A stretch of 64,000 bases of DNA from Rhodococcus sp. KBS0724 (GTDB lineage Bacteria; Actinomycetota; Actinomycetes; Mycobacteriales; Mycobacteriaceae): NCBI RefSeq assembly GCF_005938745.2, contig NZ_VCBX02000001.1, positions 5,284,501-5,348,500 of the forward strand. The letters run 5' to 3'. Under the pieces are notes generated by a model. It ran no database searches, was not told where the DNA came from, and worked only from the letters and a program-made list of their open reading frames with translations. Position numbers and translations under genes: made by a program. Shown here piece by piece: positions 18,308-26,939 of the stretch; position 1 is the first letter of the stretch; each line of letters opens with the position of its first letter.

Positions 18308-19831
18308 TCACAGCCCGAAAATTCGCTTCACGAAACCGAGGTGTTCGTCTGCCCACCCGATGAGCCCGAGCGTCTGATCTAGATTCTGAGGTGGAGTGCG
18401 CACCAGCGTGTCCCGTCTGACCAGGCGATCGAAATCGACGGCCGGAGAACCGAACTGCACACCGGCGCCGGCCATGATGTTCATCAACTCTTGGGCCAGA
18501 ACCCCGTAGGCCACAGTGGTCGGATGCACCCCGTCCAAGGAGAACAAGCCACCCGACGCGCGGCCACCCAGACCGTCTGCGGCCAGGAATCGTGAATCCG
18601 GCACGGGCACAAGATCAGTCAAGGCCTTGGGCAGCGGGTAGGGCGTCCACCACGACGGTCTTGCGTTGACGTCGTCGACATATCGCCTGGATGCGACGCG
18701 CTCGAGCAACCCTGCGACGTCGAAGAGATGCCAGTCCTTGCCCACCCGGCGAGCATTCGCCACAGCCCGCTCGATCCCCGTGTTGTACAGGTCGATCGCA
18801 GTATCAACCGCCCATGCCTGCGCTCCCGTGATGTGCTGATCGCGTCGTGGATCGAAGTCGGCGTCACGCACCCATGGCCGAGCGTAGTACGGGAAATATC
18901 GTGAGCCGGTTTCGACCTTTCCGCCTAACCCGCGTGCAATCGGGGCGATTGTCACGTGCGGCACTGTGCACAGGATAACGTGCTGCGCGTTGATCTTCCG
19001 GACAGCGGCAAGCACTTCGGCGTATTCACTTGCAAAGTGGTCCGGCTGCCACACTGTGTAATCTCGTTTGCCATCCGGGTCCCGGAACTTGTCGCCGCTC
19101 CACTGCACTCGCAGATCTGTCACTGTCCGCAGCGCATTGTTCGCTCCGAGAAACACGACCAGGGTTTCGATGCACTCCTTGCCCAGTTCGGCTGCAGCGT
19201 CGAACACCGTCATCTTCTTCTCTGCATCGGACCCTCGCGGCAGCACTCGCAATGCCGTCCGCTCGCCGTTGTTCTCGACAATCTGGCTGAGCAGATCATC
19301 ATGTGGTTGATGCAGTGCCGCTTCGCAACTCGCGGCAGTTTTGGTCAGAGCGTCGCGCAAGTCCCACCCGTACACCGACAGATTGTGATTGATCGCCGAG
19401 AACGTTGGTGCGACGCTACCCGGGCCTCGTTCCCAGTAGTCCTCGACCTGATCCATGAATCCGCGCGCCGCAAACAATGCCAGCGGAATCTCCCACACGT
19501 CAGTTGAGGTACCGAAACGCTCTTCCAGTGTGCGCAGCAACAATTCGATGTTGAGCGGCAGTCCACCGGGGCCGCCATAGCGAGGAAACCGGAAGTTATC
19601 GAACCAGCCGAGCTGCCACGCGATGATCGACGGATACGACAGGTCGGTGTTGAAGACGGCCCCACTCTGAAACCCTTGCGAGAGGGAGTCTCCGATCACC
19701 ACCAACCGATGGCCGACCGGCCCCGCGGCCGGAACTACAGGAATCCCGAGTGTGGAATCAAACTTCGGAACACGTGGCCCTTCTGCCGCTGCAACGACCA
19801 CGTCGGCTGGGGTGTCGGAAGGCAGTTCCAT
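18308..19831 (-). CDS. GDSL/SGNH-family hydrolase
   Basis: A 507-residue protein. The nucleophile block is VVIGDSLSQGFQSG at about residues 44-57, and the C-terminal catalytic Asp-His pair is in LDGVHPTTVAYGVLAQEL. VVFLGANNALRTV carries the block III Gly-x-Asn. At 507 residues it is about twice the usual SGNH length, with long inserted stretches. No signal peptide is evident, so it is probably an intracellular or surface-associated esterase or lipase. Start ATG 19831 has GAGAAGTG upstream. A small membrane protein gene lies 6 bases upstream in the same direction. Confidence 0.82.
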   Translation of the reverse strand: MELPSDTPADVVVAAAEGPRVPKFDSTLGIPVVPAAGPVGHRLVVIGDSLSQGFQSGAVFNTDLSYPSIIAWQLGWFDNFRFPRYGGPGGLPLNIELLLRTLEERFGTSTDVWEIPLALFAARGFMDQVEDYWERGPGSVAPTFSAINHNLSVYGWDLRDALTKTAASCEAALHQPHDDLLSQIVENNGERTALRVLPRGSDAEKKMTVFDAAAELGKECIETLVVFLGANNALRTVTDLRVQWSGDKFRDPDGKRDYTVWQPDHFASEYAEVLAAVRKINAQHVILCTVPHVTIAPIARGLGGKVETGSRYFPYYARPWVRDADFDPRRDQHITGAQAWAVDTAIDLYNTGIERAVANARRVGKDWHLFDVAGLLERVASRRYVDDVNARPSWWTPYPLPKALTDLVPVPDSRFLAADGLGGRASGGLFSLDGVHPTTVAYGVLAQELMNIMAGAGVQFGSPAVDFDRLVRRDTLVRTPPQNLDQTLGLIGWADEHLGFVKRIFGL

Positions 19832-19837
19832 GGCCGA

Positions 19838-20029
19838 TCACTTCTCGGTCTCGGAATCGGATTCCGTTTCGATCGACCTGGCCACCTCGTCGGCCCACTG
19901 CTGATTGCGGATTTCGAAATCAGCACGGTCGCGTCGGGCGATGGCTTTACCCCAAATAATGGCGATCGGTACAGCGCAGACCACCCAAAGGATCAGCCCG
20001 CCGACGACAATCCACCACATAACCTGCAA
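19838..20029 (-). CDS. Small single-pass membrane protein (63 aa)
   Basis: The N-terminal hydrophobic helix (MWWIVVGGLILWVVCAVPIA) is followed by a basic and then strongly acidic tail (ARRDRADFEIRNQQ, ETESDSETEK). No recognised family. It is immediately upstream of the GDSL gene (6-base gap) and in the same direction as a second small membrane protein and dcd, so it is probably co-transcribed with the hydrolase. Codon use is normal for the region, supporting a real gene. Confidence 0.72.
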   Translation of the reverse strand: MQVMWWIVVGGLILWVVCAVPIAIIWGKAIARRDRADFEIRNQQWADEVARSIETESDSETEK

Positions 20030-20089
20030 TTATGCCCGATTCGAGGGAGATTCCCCACCCATGACGGCCTTACATGGTCGCTCTGCCTG

Positions 20090-20374
20090 CTATCGCCGAC
20101 CGTAACGATTCCCGCGCCTGCGACCACCCGCCACAAACCATCCTCGTGCCGCAATGCCGAACGCCACGAATGAGAACAAATCCGACACGGTGAGGCCGTT
20201 CTCCGGAGTCAGCGTCCACAACACTTGCCCTTCGAGTGGGCCGTTGAGCAGCAACCACATCAGCGCGGCAAACGCCGTAGCAATCGCGCTGATCCGCGAA
20301 GGCTTGACCAAACACACCGTGCTGGTCACAAACAGCAGGTTCATGAAAACCATGCCGTAGAACAACGCGGTCAT
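20090..20374 (-). CDS. Small membrane protein (94 aa), unknown function
   Basis: Three predicted hydrophobic segments: FYGMVFMNLLFVTSTVCLV, then ISAIATAFAALMWLLLNG, then LFSFVAFGIAARGWFVAG, ending in a very basic tail (GGRRRGNRYGRR). The start at ATG 20374 is chosen because the frame upstream runs antisense over dcd. It begins 14 bases after the dcd stop and is probably co-transcribed with it. Family not recognised. Confidence 0.65.
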   Translation of the reverse strand: MTALFYGMVFMNLLFVTSTVCLVKPSRISAIATAFAALMWLLLNGPLEGQVLWTLTPENGLTVSDLFSFVAFGIAARGWFVAGGRRRGNRYGRR

Positions 20375-20388
20375 ACGAGCGGCTTCCG

Positions 20389-20958
20389 TCAGCCCCGGTT
20401 GAAGTTCAGGTACGCCTTCGACGGCGTCGGACCACGCTGGCCCTGGTACTTGGAACCGGCCTCGGAACTTCCGTACGGGAACTCTGCAGCGCTCGACAGC
20501 TTGAGCAGGCAGAGCTGACCGATCTTCATTCCCGGCCACAGCGTGATCGGAAGATTCGCGACGTTCGACAGTTCCAACGTGATGTGGCCGCTGAATCCCG
20601 GATCGATGAACCCAGCAGTCGAGTGAGTCAGCAGACCCAGACGGCCCAAGCTCGACTTGCCTTCCAAACGGCCCGCAAGGTCGTTGGGCAGCGAGCACAC
20701 TTCGAGCGTCGAACCGAGGACAAACTCACCCGGGTGCAGCACAAACGGCTCACCCTCAGCGGGCTCGACCAGGCTCGTCAGCTCATCCTGACGCTGCGCC
20801 GGATCGATGTGCGTGTATCGCGTGTTGTTGAAAACCCGAAACAAACCATCCAGGCGCACGTCGACGCTCGACGGTTGGACCATCGAATCGTCGAACGGGT
20901 CGATGCCCAGGCGTCCAACTGAAATTTCGGCACGGATGTCACGATCGGAGAGCAGCAC
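20389..20958 (-). CDS. dcd: dCTP deaminase (probably bifunctional dCTP deaminase/dUTPase)
   Basis: A 189-residue trimeric nucleotide enzyme producing dUMP precursors for thymidylate synthesis. [11 protein letters not shown] at the N-terminus, [19 protein letters not shown] and [16 protein letters not shown] are signature blocks. The sequence is nearly that of the mycobacterial Dcd, which deaminates dCTP and also cleaves dUTP to dUMP. The C-terminus ends KAYLNFNRG as in that group. It is upstream of two small membrane proteins in the same direction and next to the tRNA-Gly gene. Confidence 0.95.
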   Translation of the reverse strand: MLLSDRDIRAEISVGRLGIDPFDDSMVQPSSVDVRLDGLFRVFNNTRYTHIDPAQRQDELTSLVEPAEGEPFVLHPGEFVLGSTLEVCSLPNDLAGRLEGKSSLGRLGLLTHSTAGFIDPGFSGHITLELSNVANLPITLWPGMKIGQLCLLKLSSAAEFPYGSSEAGSKYQGQRGPTPSKAYLNFNRG

Positions 20959-21168
20959 AGGTAGAGGTTACCGGGTCACCACTTCAGCGCAGACCAATCA
21001 CCAGGCAGATCGGACAATGCTGTGACGAACAGCTCGGGATCTTGTGTGCCGAGAAATCGAGCGCCGGTACGAGTTGCCGGGCGGGGCTCCCACACATCGG
21101 AAATGGTGTCTGATAACCTTCGGAAAGCACGTTGATCGGGGGCGAAAACCCCTCCGACCGGCTGCGAC

Positions 21169-21242
21169 GCCGATGTAGTTCAATGGTAGAACATCAGCTT
21201 CCCAAGCTGAATACGCGGGTTCGATTCCCGTCATCGGCTCCA
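21169..21242 (+). tRNA. tRNA-Gly (anticodon CCC)
   Basis: Complete cloverleaf. The acceptor arm GCCGATG pairs with CATCGGC (ends 21238), with discriminator T at 21239 and encoded CCA at 21240-21242. The anticodon stem TCAGC/GCTGA encloses loop TTCCCAA with anticodon CCC. The T arm is GCGGG-TTCGATT-CCCGT. Its 3' half is repeated at 32792-32829, so it has served as an integration target. Confidence 0.96.
21199..21236 (+). repeat. attL-like repeat: 3' half of tRNA-Gly
   Basis: This 38-base segment, running from the anticodon loop into the acceptor arm, recurs in the same orientation at 32792-32829 with a single mismatch (G at 21206, T in the copy). The last 30 bases are identical. This is the usual signature of site-specific integration into a tRNA gene. 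Confidence 0.8.
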
Positions 21243-21689
21243 CCAAGGGGCCAATGTTCCTCCCTGAACTGTCGACGCCACGCACTAGCCGCCAGACGCA
21301 GACACAGTGCATGGAAGAAACAAGCCTCATCCGGCCTCAGATTCGCCTGCACACCAAGATGTTTCGAGCCCTGGAATGCCGCATAGTCAGGTCCGGCTCG
21401 ATCTGCTCTCAAACCACCTGAGAAATCGAAAGCCTTGGCAACGCCAAATCCGGCGACATCTTCCCTCTACGACTGCGAAACATTACGGTTAGCCGTAAGG
21501 CGGGACTTTCGGCCCTAGAATGCAATGTCAAAATTCCCATTCTGGCACCGAGAGCAGTCCGCCTACTTCGGTCCGCATCACCAATATTCATAAATACATC
21601 AGCATGAGGTATGGATATTGGAGATGCGGCGCCGAGCGGACCAATCGCGGTAATACAGTATGTTGCTACCGATTCACCAGGAAAGAGAT
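21243..21689. other. Intergenic region after tRNA-Gly with one inverted repeat
   Basis: Some 450 bases without a convincing gene. A short inverted repeat TTACGG-ttag-CCGTAA lies at 21483-21498 and could be an operator. The reverse-strand frame across the tRNA is the well-known spurious antisense reading of tRNA-Gly. The last 100 bases are AT-rich and probably hold the promoter of the GAF gene. Confidence 0.5.
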
Positions 21690-22382
21690 ATGACACCACC
21701 GAGTCCGACAGACGCAACAAGTTCCGATAATGCAAGCGACGACAGCGCGGATCAACGCGAGGAGACGGCCGCGGATAATGCCGAACCTGCCACTCGCGAC
21801 CCGTTCTCTGCGATCAACGAGGCGTATACGGATCCCGCGCTTGTCGCCGTCTTCGAAGGGTTGCGGGCCGCTGTCAGCGGCGAGCAGTCGCACGTGTGGT
21901 CGGCGCTCAACGACAGCGCCCGGTTGCGTGCCGTCTATGACACCGGACTTCTCGAGCCCGGGCCACATCCCGAAGTCGATCAGATTGTCGGATTGACCAT
22001 CGACGCGGTCGGGATCCCGAACGCTGCACTGAACATGATCACCGACGTCGAGCAAGTCAACGCCGCGATCGCCTCCCGCTCAGGCGACACCGGGGAACAA
22101 CGGACCCATCCCCTCCCCGACTCACTCTGCGTCTACACAGTCGTGAGCGGTTCCCCACTCATAATCGACGACATCGCCGACCACCCGGTACTCAGGGATC
22201 ATTCGGCCGCCCAAAGCGGCGTAGTGGGCGCTTACATCGGCATCCCGATCATCGACGACGCAGGTCATCCCGTAGGGACGCTGTGCGCGTGGGACAGCCA
22301 ACCGCATCATTGGTCGAGTGGTGAGGTCCAGATCATGACCGACCTTGCCGACGTCGTCCAAAACGTAATCTTCGACAAATAA
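21690..22382 (+). CDS. GAF-domain protein
   Basis: A 230-residue protein with an acidic, disordered N-terminus (about 45 residues rich in Asp, Ser and Glu) and a C-terminal GAF domain (about 85-225). The core is LPDSLCVYTVVSGSPLIIDD, then GVVGAYIGIPIIDDAGHPVGTLCAWD. The conserved Cys in DSLCVYTV is typical of GAF domains that follow the GAF-GGDEF type. No output domain is attached. ATG 21690 is chosen over 21660 because AGGAAAG is well spaced upstream. It is the first gene inside the tRNA-bounded island, so it could sense conditions for polysaccharide production. Confidence 0.8.
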   Translation: MTPPSPTDATSSDNASDDSADQREETAADNAEPATRDPFSAINEAYTDPALVAVFEGLRAAVSGEQSHVWSALNDSARLRAVYDTGLLEPGPHPEVDQIVGLTIDAVGIPNAALNMITDVEQVNAAIASRSGDTGEQRTHPLPDSLCVYTVVSGSPLIIDDIADHPVLRDHSAAQSGVVGAYIGIPIIDDAGHPVGTLCAWDSQPHHWSSGEVQIMTDLADVVQNVIFDK

Positions 22383-22536
22383 AAATACCGCTGCCGAGTA
22401 TCTTCGATTGCTGACTGTGACGCCGAGTCGCATTCAAACCAAGCGCGAGTTGCTACGGCAAATATCGTTAGGCCCCCTATAGAATGCGATTAATGGTGAA
22501 TGTACGAATTGTCTGATTAATTCGGGATTGTCGTGG

Positions 22537-24033
22537 ATGGAGTGGGAATTGCCGCAATTGTTGGAGGTCGAGACTTCGACCGCCCCCGGAGGCCCCCCAC
22601 CTACTTCTTCGAATTCTCGTAAAACATTCGGGCAGCTCATTCGGACCGATCCGCTGAGCACCATCGTCAGTGTTTCCATCGATGTGTTGTCGGCGACGAT
22701 CGCGGTGGCACTCGCATGGTGGTGGGCGCTCACATCAGTTTTGGTTCATCCACCCATGTGGTGCTTCGCACTCTTTGTTCCCCTGGTCGTAATCGTCATG
22801 GGCGCGCGGTCGTTGTATCGCCGCTCGCTCAACCGCCGATTCCTCGACGAGTTCTACGGGATCCTGTCCTCTGGCTCGATCGCAGCAATGCTGCTGCTGT
22901 GCGCGCTGGTCCTGTTCGGGATCACCGATCGCCCCGGTGCTGCCGTGACCAAACTGTGGGTGTGCGCGAGCATCCTGATTCCATTCGGCCGTCTGGTTCG
23001 CGTGGTGGTCCAACGACGCCTGCAACAGAACTCCCATCTCGTGTCCCCCACGTTGGTCATCGGATCCGGACAGCTCACCCAGCACGTGATCGCTCGGATG
23101 ATCGCGGCTCCTGAACACGGCATGAACCCAGTCGGAGTGCTGTCGGACGAGTCCCCCATACGCAGTGACCAGGGGACGGAGGCCGACCAGGTGCCGTACC
23201 TGGGCGCTGTTGATCGACTGGAGTCCGTCATTGCCGAAACCCAGGCCGAACGCCTGGTCATCGCATTCACGAGAGTTCACGGTGAGCTGCTGACCGGAGC
23301 GGTCCGCATCGCCCACCGCCACGGACTTCGGGTATGGGTGGTGCCACGCATGTATGAGGTGATCGGCTCGAAGAGCCTCATCGACCACATCGGCGGCATG
23401 CCCTTGTTGTCAGTGCCTCACACCAATCCCCGAGGCTGGCAGTTCCGGGTCAAACACATCAGCGACAGAATCGTCGCCGGCTGCATCCTTCTCGTGCTGT
23501 CCCCCCTCTTCCTCACCCTCATGCTCTTGGTGCGCTGGAGTTCGCCGGGACCGATATTCTTTGCTCAAGAGCGGGTGGGGCGCAACGGCCAGATCTTCGG
23601 CTGCCTCAAGTTTCGTTCGATGCGGCTACCCGATCCTGACCACGTGACGTTTGTTCCGAAAACCGGTAGCGCACCGGGCGGCGTCGAGGGAACCGATCGA
23701 CGGACCCGGATCGGAAAACTTATGCGGTCGACGTCGATGGACGAACTCCCCCAGCTGCTCAATGTTCTCCGGGGTGACATGAGTCTGGTCGGACCCCGTC
23801 CCGAACGTCCAGAGTTCGTAACCCTTTTCGAGGCGCAGATCCGCCGCTACGGTGAGCGACACCGGGTCAAGGCGGGCGTCACGGGTTGGGCTCAGGTCAA
23901 CGGCTTACGCGGACAGACTTCCATCGCCGACCGCGCCGAATGGGACAACTACTACATCGAGAACTGGTCTCTGTGGCTGGATATCAAGATTTTGATGCTG
24001 ACCGTGCTGGCAGTTTTCAAACAGGCCGAATGA
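22537..24033 (+). CDS. Polyprenyl-phosphate sugar phosphotransferase (WbaP/WcaJ-type)
   Basis: A priming enzyme, about 498 residues, that transfers a sugar-1-phosphate onto undecaprenyl phosphate to begin each repeat unit. It has four N-terminal membrane helices (roughly 50-150), a Rossmann-like middle domain, a fifth membrane helix (RIVAGCILLVLSPLFLTLML) and the catalytic domain with FAQERVGRNGQIF, LKFRSM, RSTSMDELPQLLNVLRGDMS, LVGPRPERP and the VKAGVTGWAQVNGLRG ending. ATG 22537 is preferred since GGGA lies 9 nt upstream; TTG 22528 is an alternative. It converges with the flippase-like gene. Confidence 0.93.
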   Translation: MEWELPQLLEVETSTAPGGPPPTSSNSRKTFGQLIRTDPLSTIVSVSIDVLSATIAVALAWWWALTSVLVHPPMWCFALFVPLVVIVMGARSLYRRSLNRRFLDEFYGILSSGSIAAMLLLCALVLFGITDRPGAAVTKLWVCASILIPFGRLVRVVVQRRLQQNSHLVSPTLVIGSGQLTQHVIARMIAAPEHGMNPVGVLSDESPIRSDQGTEADQVPYLGAVDRLESVIAETQAERLVIAFTRVHGELLTGAVRIAHRHGLRVWVVPRMYEVIGSKSLIDHIGGMPLLSVPHTNPRGWQFRVKHISDRIVAGCILLVLSPLFLTLMLLVRWSSPGPIFFAQERVGRNGQIFGCLKFRSMRLPDPDHVTFVPKTGSAPGGVEGTDRRTRIGKLMRSTSMDELPQLLNVLRGDMSLVGPRPERPEFVTLFEAQIRRYGERHRVKAGVTGWAQVNGLRGQTSIADRAEWDNYYIENWSLWLDIKILMLTVLAVFKQAE

Positions 24034-24048
24034 CGGTCGGCGCAGTCT

Positions 24049-25272
24049 TCATGCTTTCTCGGACGCGAGTCTGTTCGCTCGCTTCCCGCTGAGGAAGACC
24101 GAGTTGTATTCCGGCGCTAACCTCGCCGCTGCCACGTGATAGGGCACGAACATGAGCACCTCGGTGATGACAAACGAAAGAAATACTGCAGTGCTGGAAT
24201 GGAAACTGAACAAGAAAGTCAGTCCGAGCGCCACGTAAAGAGCAGTGTTCGCCGCCCTGAGCCAGAACACCATTTTTGTGCGCCCCGCCCGGCGCAGAGC
24301 CGCAAAAGGGATGGTTGTCACCAACATGCACAACTTCCACGCACAGGCAACTGCCAGAGCGACATACAGTGAACTGTTCCAAGCAGGGCCGAAAATCAGG
24401 CTCCACACACCCAGATAGGCAGAAGCGAAGATCGCCACTGTTCCGACCACAATGATCATCGCAACATTAGCCACCTCACCTTTGTGTCCGTGCGCGAGTT
24501 GGCGTACTCGGCCGTAGGCGAGAATCGGTTCGAGAATCCCTGAAATGGTTGACACAACCCGGAATCCGACAGCAGCGGACGGTCCGAGAACGGCCAGGAT
24601 GAAAGAAGCCAATGCCGGCTGGACCATACCGACTGTCGCGGTTTCGCCGGTGACCCACGCAGCCTTGGTCAGGTCAGGCGGGAAGCCCAAATCTCGATGA
24701 GCAGGCAGCGGCCAGCATCTGATGAGAATGGCCAAAAGAGCGCCCGCTGCAAGAACTCTGACGCAGTTGGAATTGTCGTACACGGCAAGGACCAATGCGC
24801 ACAGGCATCCCACCATGAGGACCGAAGCAGCAACAGATTCCAGCTTCCACCTGCCCCGCACTACTCCAATAGTGCGGGCCATCAGTAAGCCTGACGACAG
24901 TCCCAGTACTCCGATCAGCGTGATGGGCGTCGGCGGTACCGCTGGACTCACGATGAGGAGAGTCCCGGATATCAGGCTCAGCAATGCAATCCACCAGGGC
25001 ATGGATACCTTGTGATCGGCTTCTGGAGTGGCAAGGCGGGACTCGACCACGAACGCTGACAGCAACTGCGCCACGTATGTTCCGATCGCCAGCGAAACAG
25101 CAAGGAGGCCTTGTTGTTCGATGGGTGCAACGCGTGCGAATACTGCGATGAAAATTGCCGGGAAGGCATTAAGTGCCAACCCCGCGACGATTTGTACCAG
25201 TGGTTCAACGCGCTTCACGTTCAGCACTGACTGAACGCGCGTCACTCCCCTGCCTCTAATGGCACGGCACAC
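24049..25272 (-). CDS. Polysaccharide flippase-like membrane protein
   Basis: A 407-residue protein with about 12 hydrophobic segments, resembling Wzx/MOP exporters (VGFRVVSTISGILEPILAYGR and FGPAWNSSLYVALAVACAWKLC are reminiscent of the loop after the middle helices). Conservation is weak, as is normal for Wzx. In the island it is the obvious candidate for flipping undecaprenyl-linked repeat units. Start ATG 25272 is tentative; GTG 25242, next to AGGGGA, is an alternative. Third-position GC looks lower than in the flanking chromosome. Confidence 0.7.
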   Translation of the reverse strand: MCRAIRGRGVTRVQSVLNVKRVEPLVQIVAGLALNAFPAIFIAVFARVAPIEQQGLLAVSLAIGTYVAQLLSAFVVESRLATPEADHKVSMPWWIALLSLISGTLLIVSPAVPPTPITLIGVLGLSSGLLMARTIGVVRGRWKLESVAASVLMVGCLCALVLAVYDNSNCVRVLAAGALLAILIRCWPLPAHRDLGFPPDLTKAAWVTGETATVGMVQPALASFILAVLGPSAAVGFRVVSTISGILEPILAYGRVRQLAHGHKGEVANVAMIIVVGTVAIFASAYLGVWSLIFGPAWNSSLYVALAVACAWKLCMLVTTIPFAALRRAGRTKMVFWLRAANTALYVALGLTFLFSFHSSTAVFLSFVITEVLMFVPYHVAAARLAPEYNSVFLSGKRANRLASEKA

Positions 25273-25577
25273 ATCGTCGATTCTTCGAAATTGATGGCGA
25301 TAACTGCTCCGTAACGTGGCAACCCAAAATCAATCGCGTTGGCATCCAATTGGATCAGGTCGATTCCCGGTGGCCAGTGCGCATCCGCACTTCCGTCCCG
25401 TAATGCACACTCCACCTGTAGTAGTGTATGCCACGGATCAGCTGCCGTGCTCGCTGAGATCGAGCCACTTACGAGGAGGGAACTCAGCGATGTGTGATTC
25501 GAGATCCTTTCCCCCTCGTCAAAGTTTCATTCCCGTCAGGCCGCGGAATAATTGCGCTATGAAGCACCAAGACACAC
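25273..25577. other. Divergent promoter region inside the island
   Basis: About 305 bases between the divergent flippase-like and polymerase genes. I see no gene here; it presumably holds promoters for both. No strong palindrome or hairpin was found by eye. Confidence 0.4.
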
Positions 25578-26939
25578 ATGCATTTTGATTTCTCGCCGAG
25601 AGCGGCCGGCGTGGATTCGCCCCCACGCAATACACCGACATGGTGGCTGGCTCCGGCCGTCCTAATCCTGTTACCCGTCCTGGGATCGTTCACTGCATGG
25701 GCGTCCCTGATCGGTTGGTGTTCGGCCGGTAAGTGTCCGGCCGGCTCACTGCTGAATTTGCGTGGATTCCTCCAACCTGCCCCTTTCACCATTGCCGGCG
25801 TGACGTTGCTTGCGGTTTGGTACGGCATGGTTGTGGTGCTCGCAACGGTCGGCTGGAGATTGGGACTGGGCACAACGCCGACACGGGAGTTCGTCGAGCG
25901 AACAACCAGCACGAACTTCGAACGGCGCTACTTTTTCCTCATCCTCGCAGTGTCCACGATCGGCGTGGCGTATGCGTACTACCGAATTACTGCGGCGACA
26001 TCCATTGTCGACGCCTTGACCACCCAGACCGGGAACGCCTTCACGGAGGCACTACCCGACTCGGCCGGAATCGCGACGCTTCGATACGCGACCATCCTGG
26101 CGGCACCCATCAGCGTTTACCTCTGGCGAAAAAAGGTGCTCCATCCTGGATTCGTACTGTGGGCCGTTCTTCTCCTGGTGGCAAACTCGATGGTCGCGTC
26201 CCGCCTCTCGCTACTGATGGCGGTCGTGGTGTACGTCGTCTTACAGACAGCGGTGCCCCGCAAATCCGTGGGCGCGGACCGTAAATCTCTGCGGCCCTGG
26301 CACATCATCACCGCTGTAGTGATCATGTTCCTGATGCTCACGGCGCTCAACTATGTCCGGAACGGCAACTACTACCGCGATGCGGGAGTATCGAACCCGA
26401 TCGCGATGAATCTCTATCAGTCCGGCGCCTATCTCGCTGTGCCGGCTCAGGTGTCCACGGGCGTGTCAGATGCGATCATGCGCGGCACTTTCGACAAGCC
26501 AGGGAGTGTCGTCGCCTCCGTGTCGGCGGCGCTGCCCAGCTTTCTGGTTCCGGCACATGAGGTCAGAGCAAAGGAGTCGCTCGGCGCAGACTCCTACGAT
26601 TTTTCGGTCTCGTTTGCACCGAATTTCACAACTAACTCTGAATTCGCTGACATCTATACGGATTTCGGAGCGTGGGGGTGGCTATACACGCTCCTGCTGT
26701 TCCCGCTGGCCGGTTACGTTTTCGGTCGGTTCCTGACATATGGTCCAGTGATCGCCGGATCGGCAGGAGTTATCGCATACTGTTTTGCCGAGGTATGGCG
26801 GATTCAGCTGCTTACGCAAGGAATTACCGTTTTCCTGGTCCTCCTGACGCTCGTCTGCGTGTTCGTGGCGGCACGAGGGCAGTCTCCCACCAAACTGGAA
26901 GACATGGTTTCGAGAGGAAATGTGAAGTCAAGTGACTGA
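25578..26939 (+). CDS. Wzy-like oligosaccharide repeat-unit polymerase
   Basis: A 453-residue membrane protein with about 12 hydrophobic segments and a long extracytoplasmic loop (about residues 255-355, ending SFAPNFTTNSEFADIYTDFGAWGW). That loop and the FADIYTDFG signature are typical of O-antigen polymerase families, which join lipid-linked repeat units outside the membrane. The short basic C-terminus is cytosolic. The stop overlaps the start of the chain-length protein by eight bases, so polymerisation and chain-length control are co-translated. Confidence 0.82.
   Translation: MHFDFSPRAAGVDSPPRNTPTWWLAPAVLILLPVLGSFTAWASLIGWCSAGKCPAGSLLNLRGFLQPAPFTIAGVTLLAVWYGMVVVLATVGWRLGLGTTPTREFVERTTSTNFERRYFFLILAVSTIGVAYAYYRITAATSIVDALTTQTGNAFTEALPDSAGIATLRYATILAAPISVYLWRKKVLHPGFVLWAVLLLVANSMVASRLSLLMAVVVYVVLQTAVPRKSVGADRKSLRPWHIITAVVIMFLMLTALNYVRNGNYYRDAGVSNPIAMNLYQSGAYLAVPAQVSTGVSDAIMRGTFDKPGSVVASVSAALPSFLVPAHEVRAKESLGADSYDFSVSFAPNFTTNSEFADIYTDFGAWGWLYTLLLFPLAGYVFGRFLTYGPVIAGSAGVIAYCFAEVWRIQLLTQGITVFLVLLTLVCVFVAARGQSPTKLEDMVSRGNVKSSD

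Noticed and set aside
20998..21330. Minus-strand frame with the string GIEPAYSAWEADVLPLNY
   Set aside because: This is the well-known false translation of the antisense strand of tRNA-Gly and appears in many genomes as a spurious protein.
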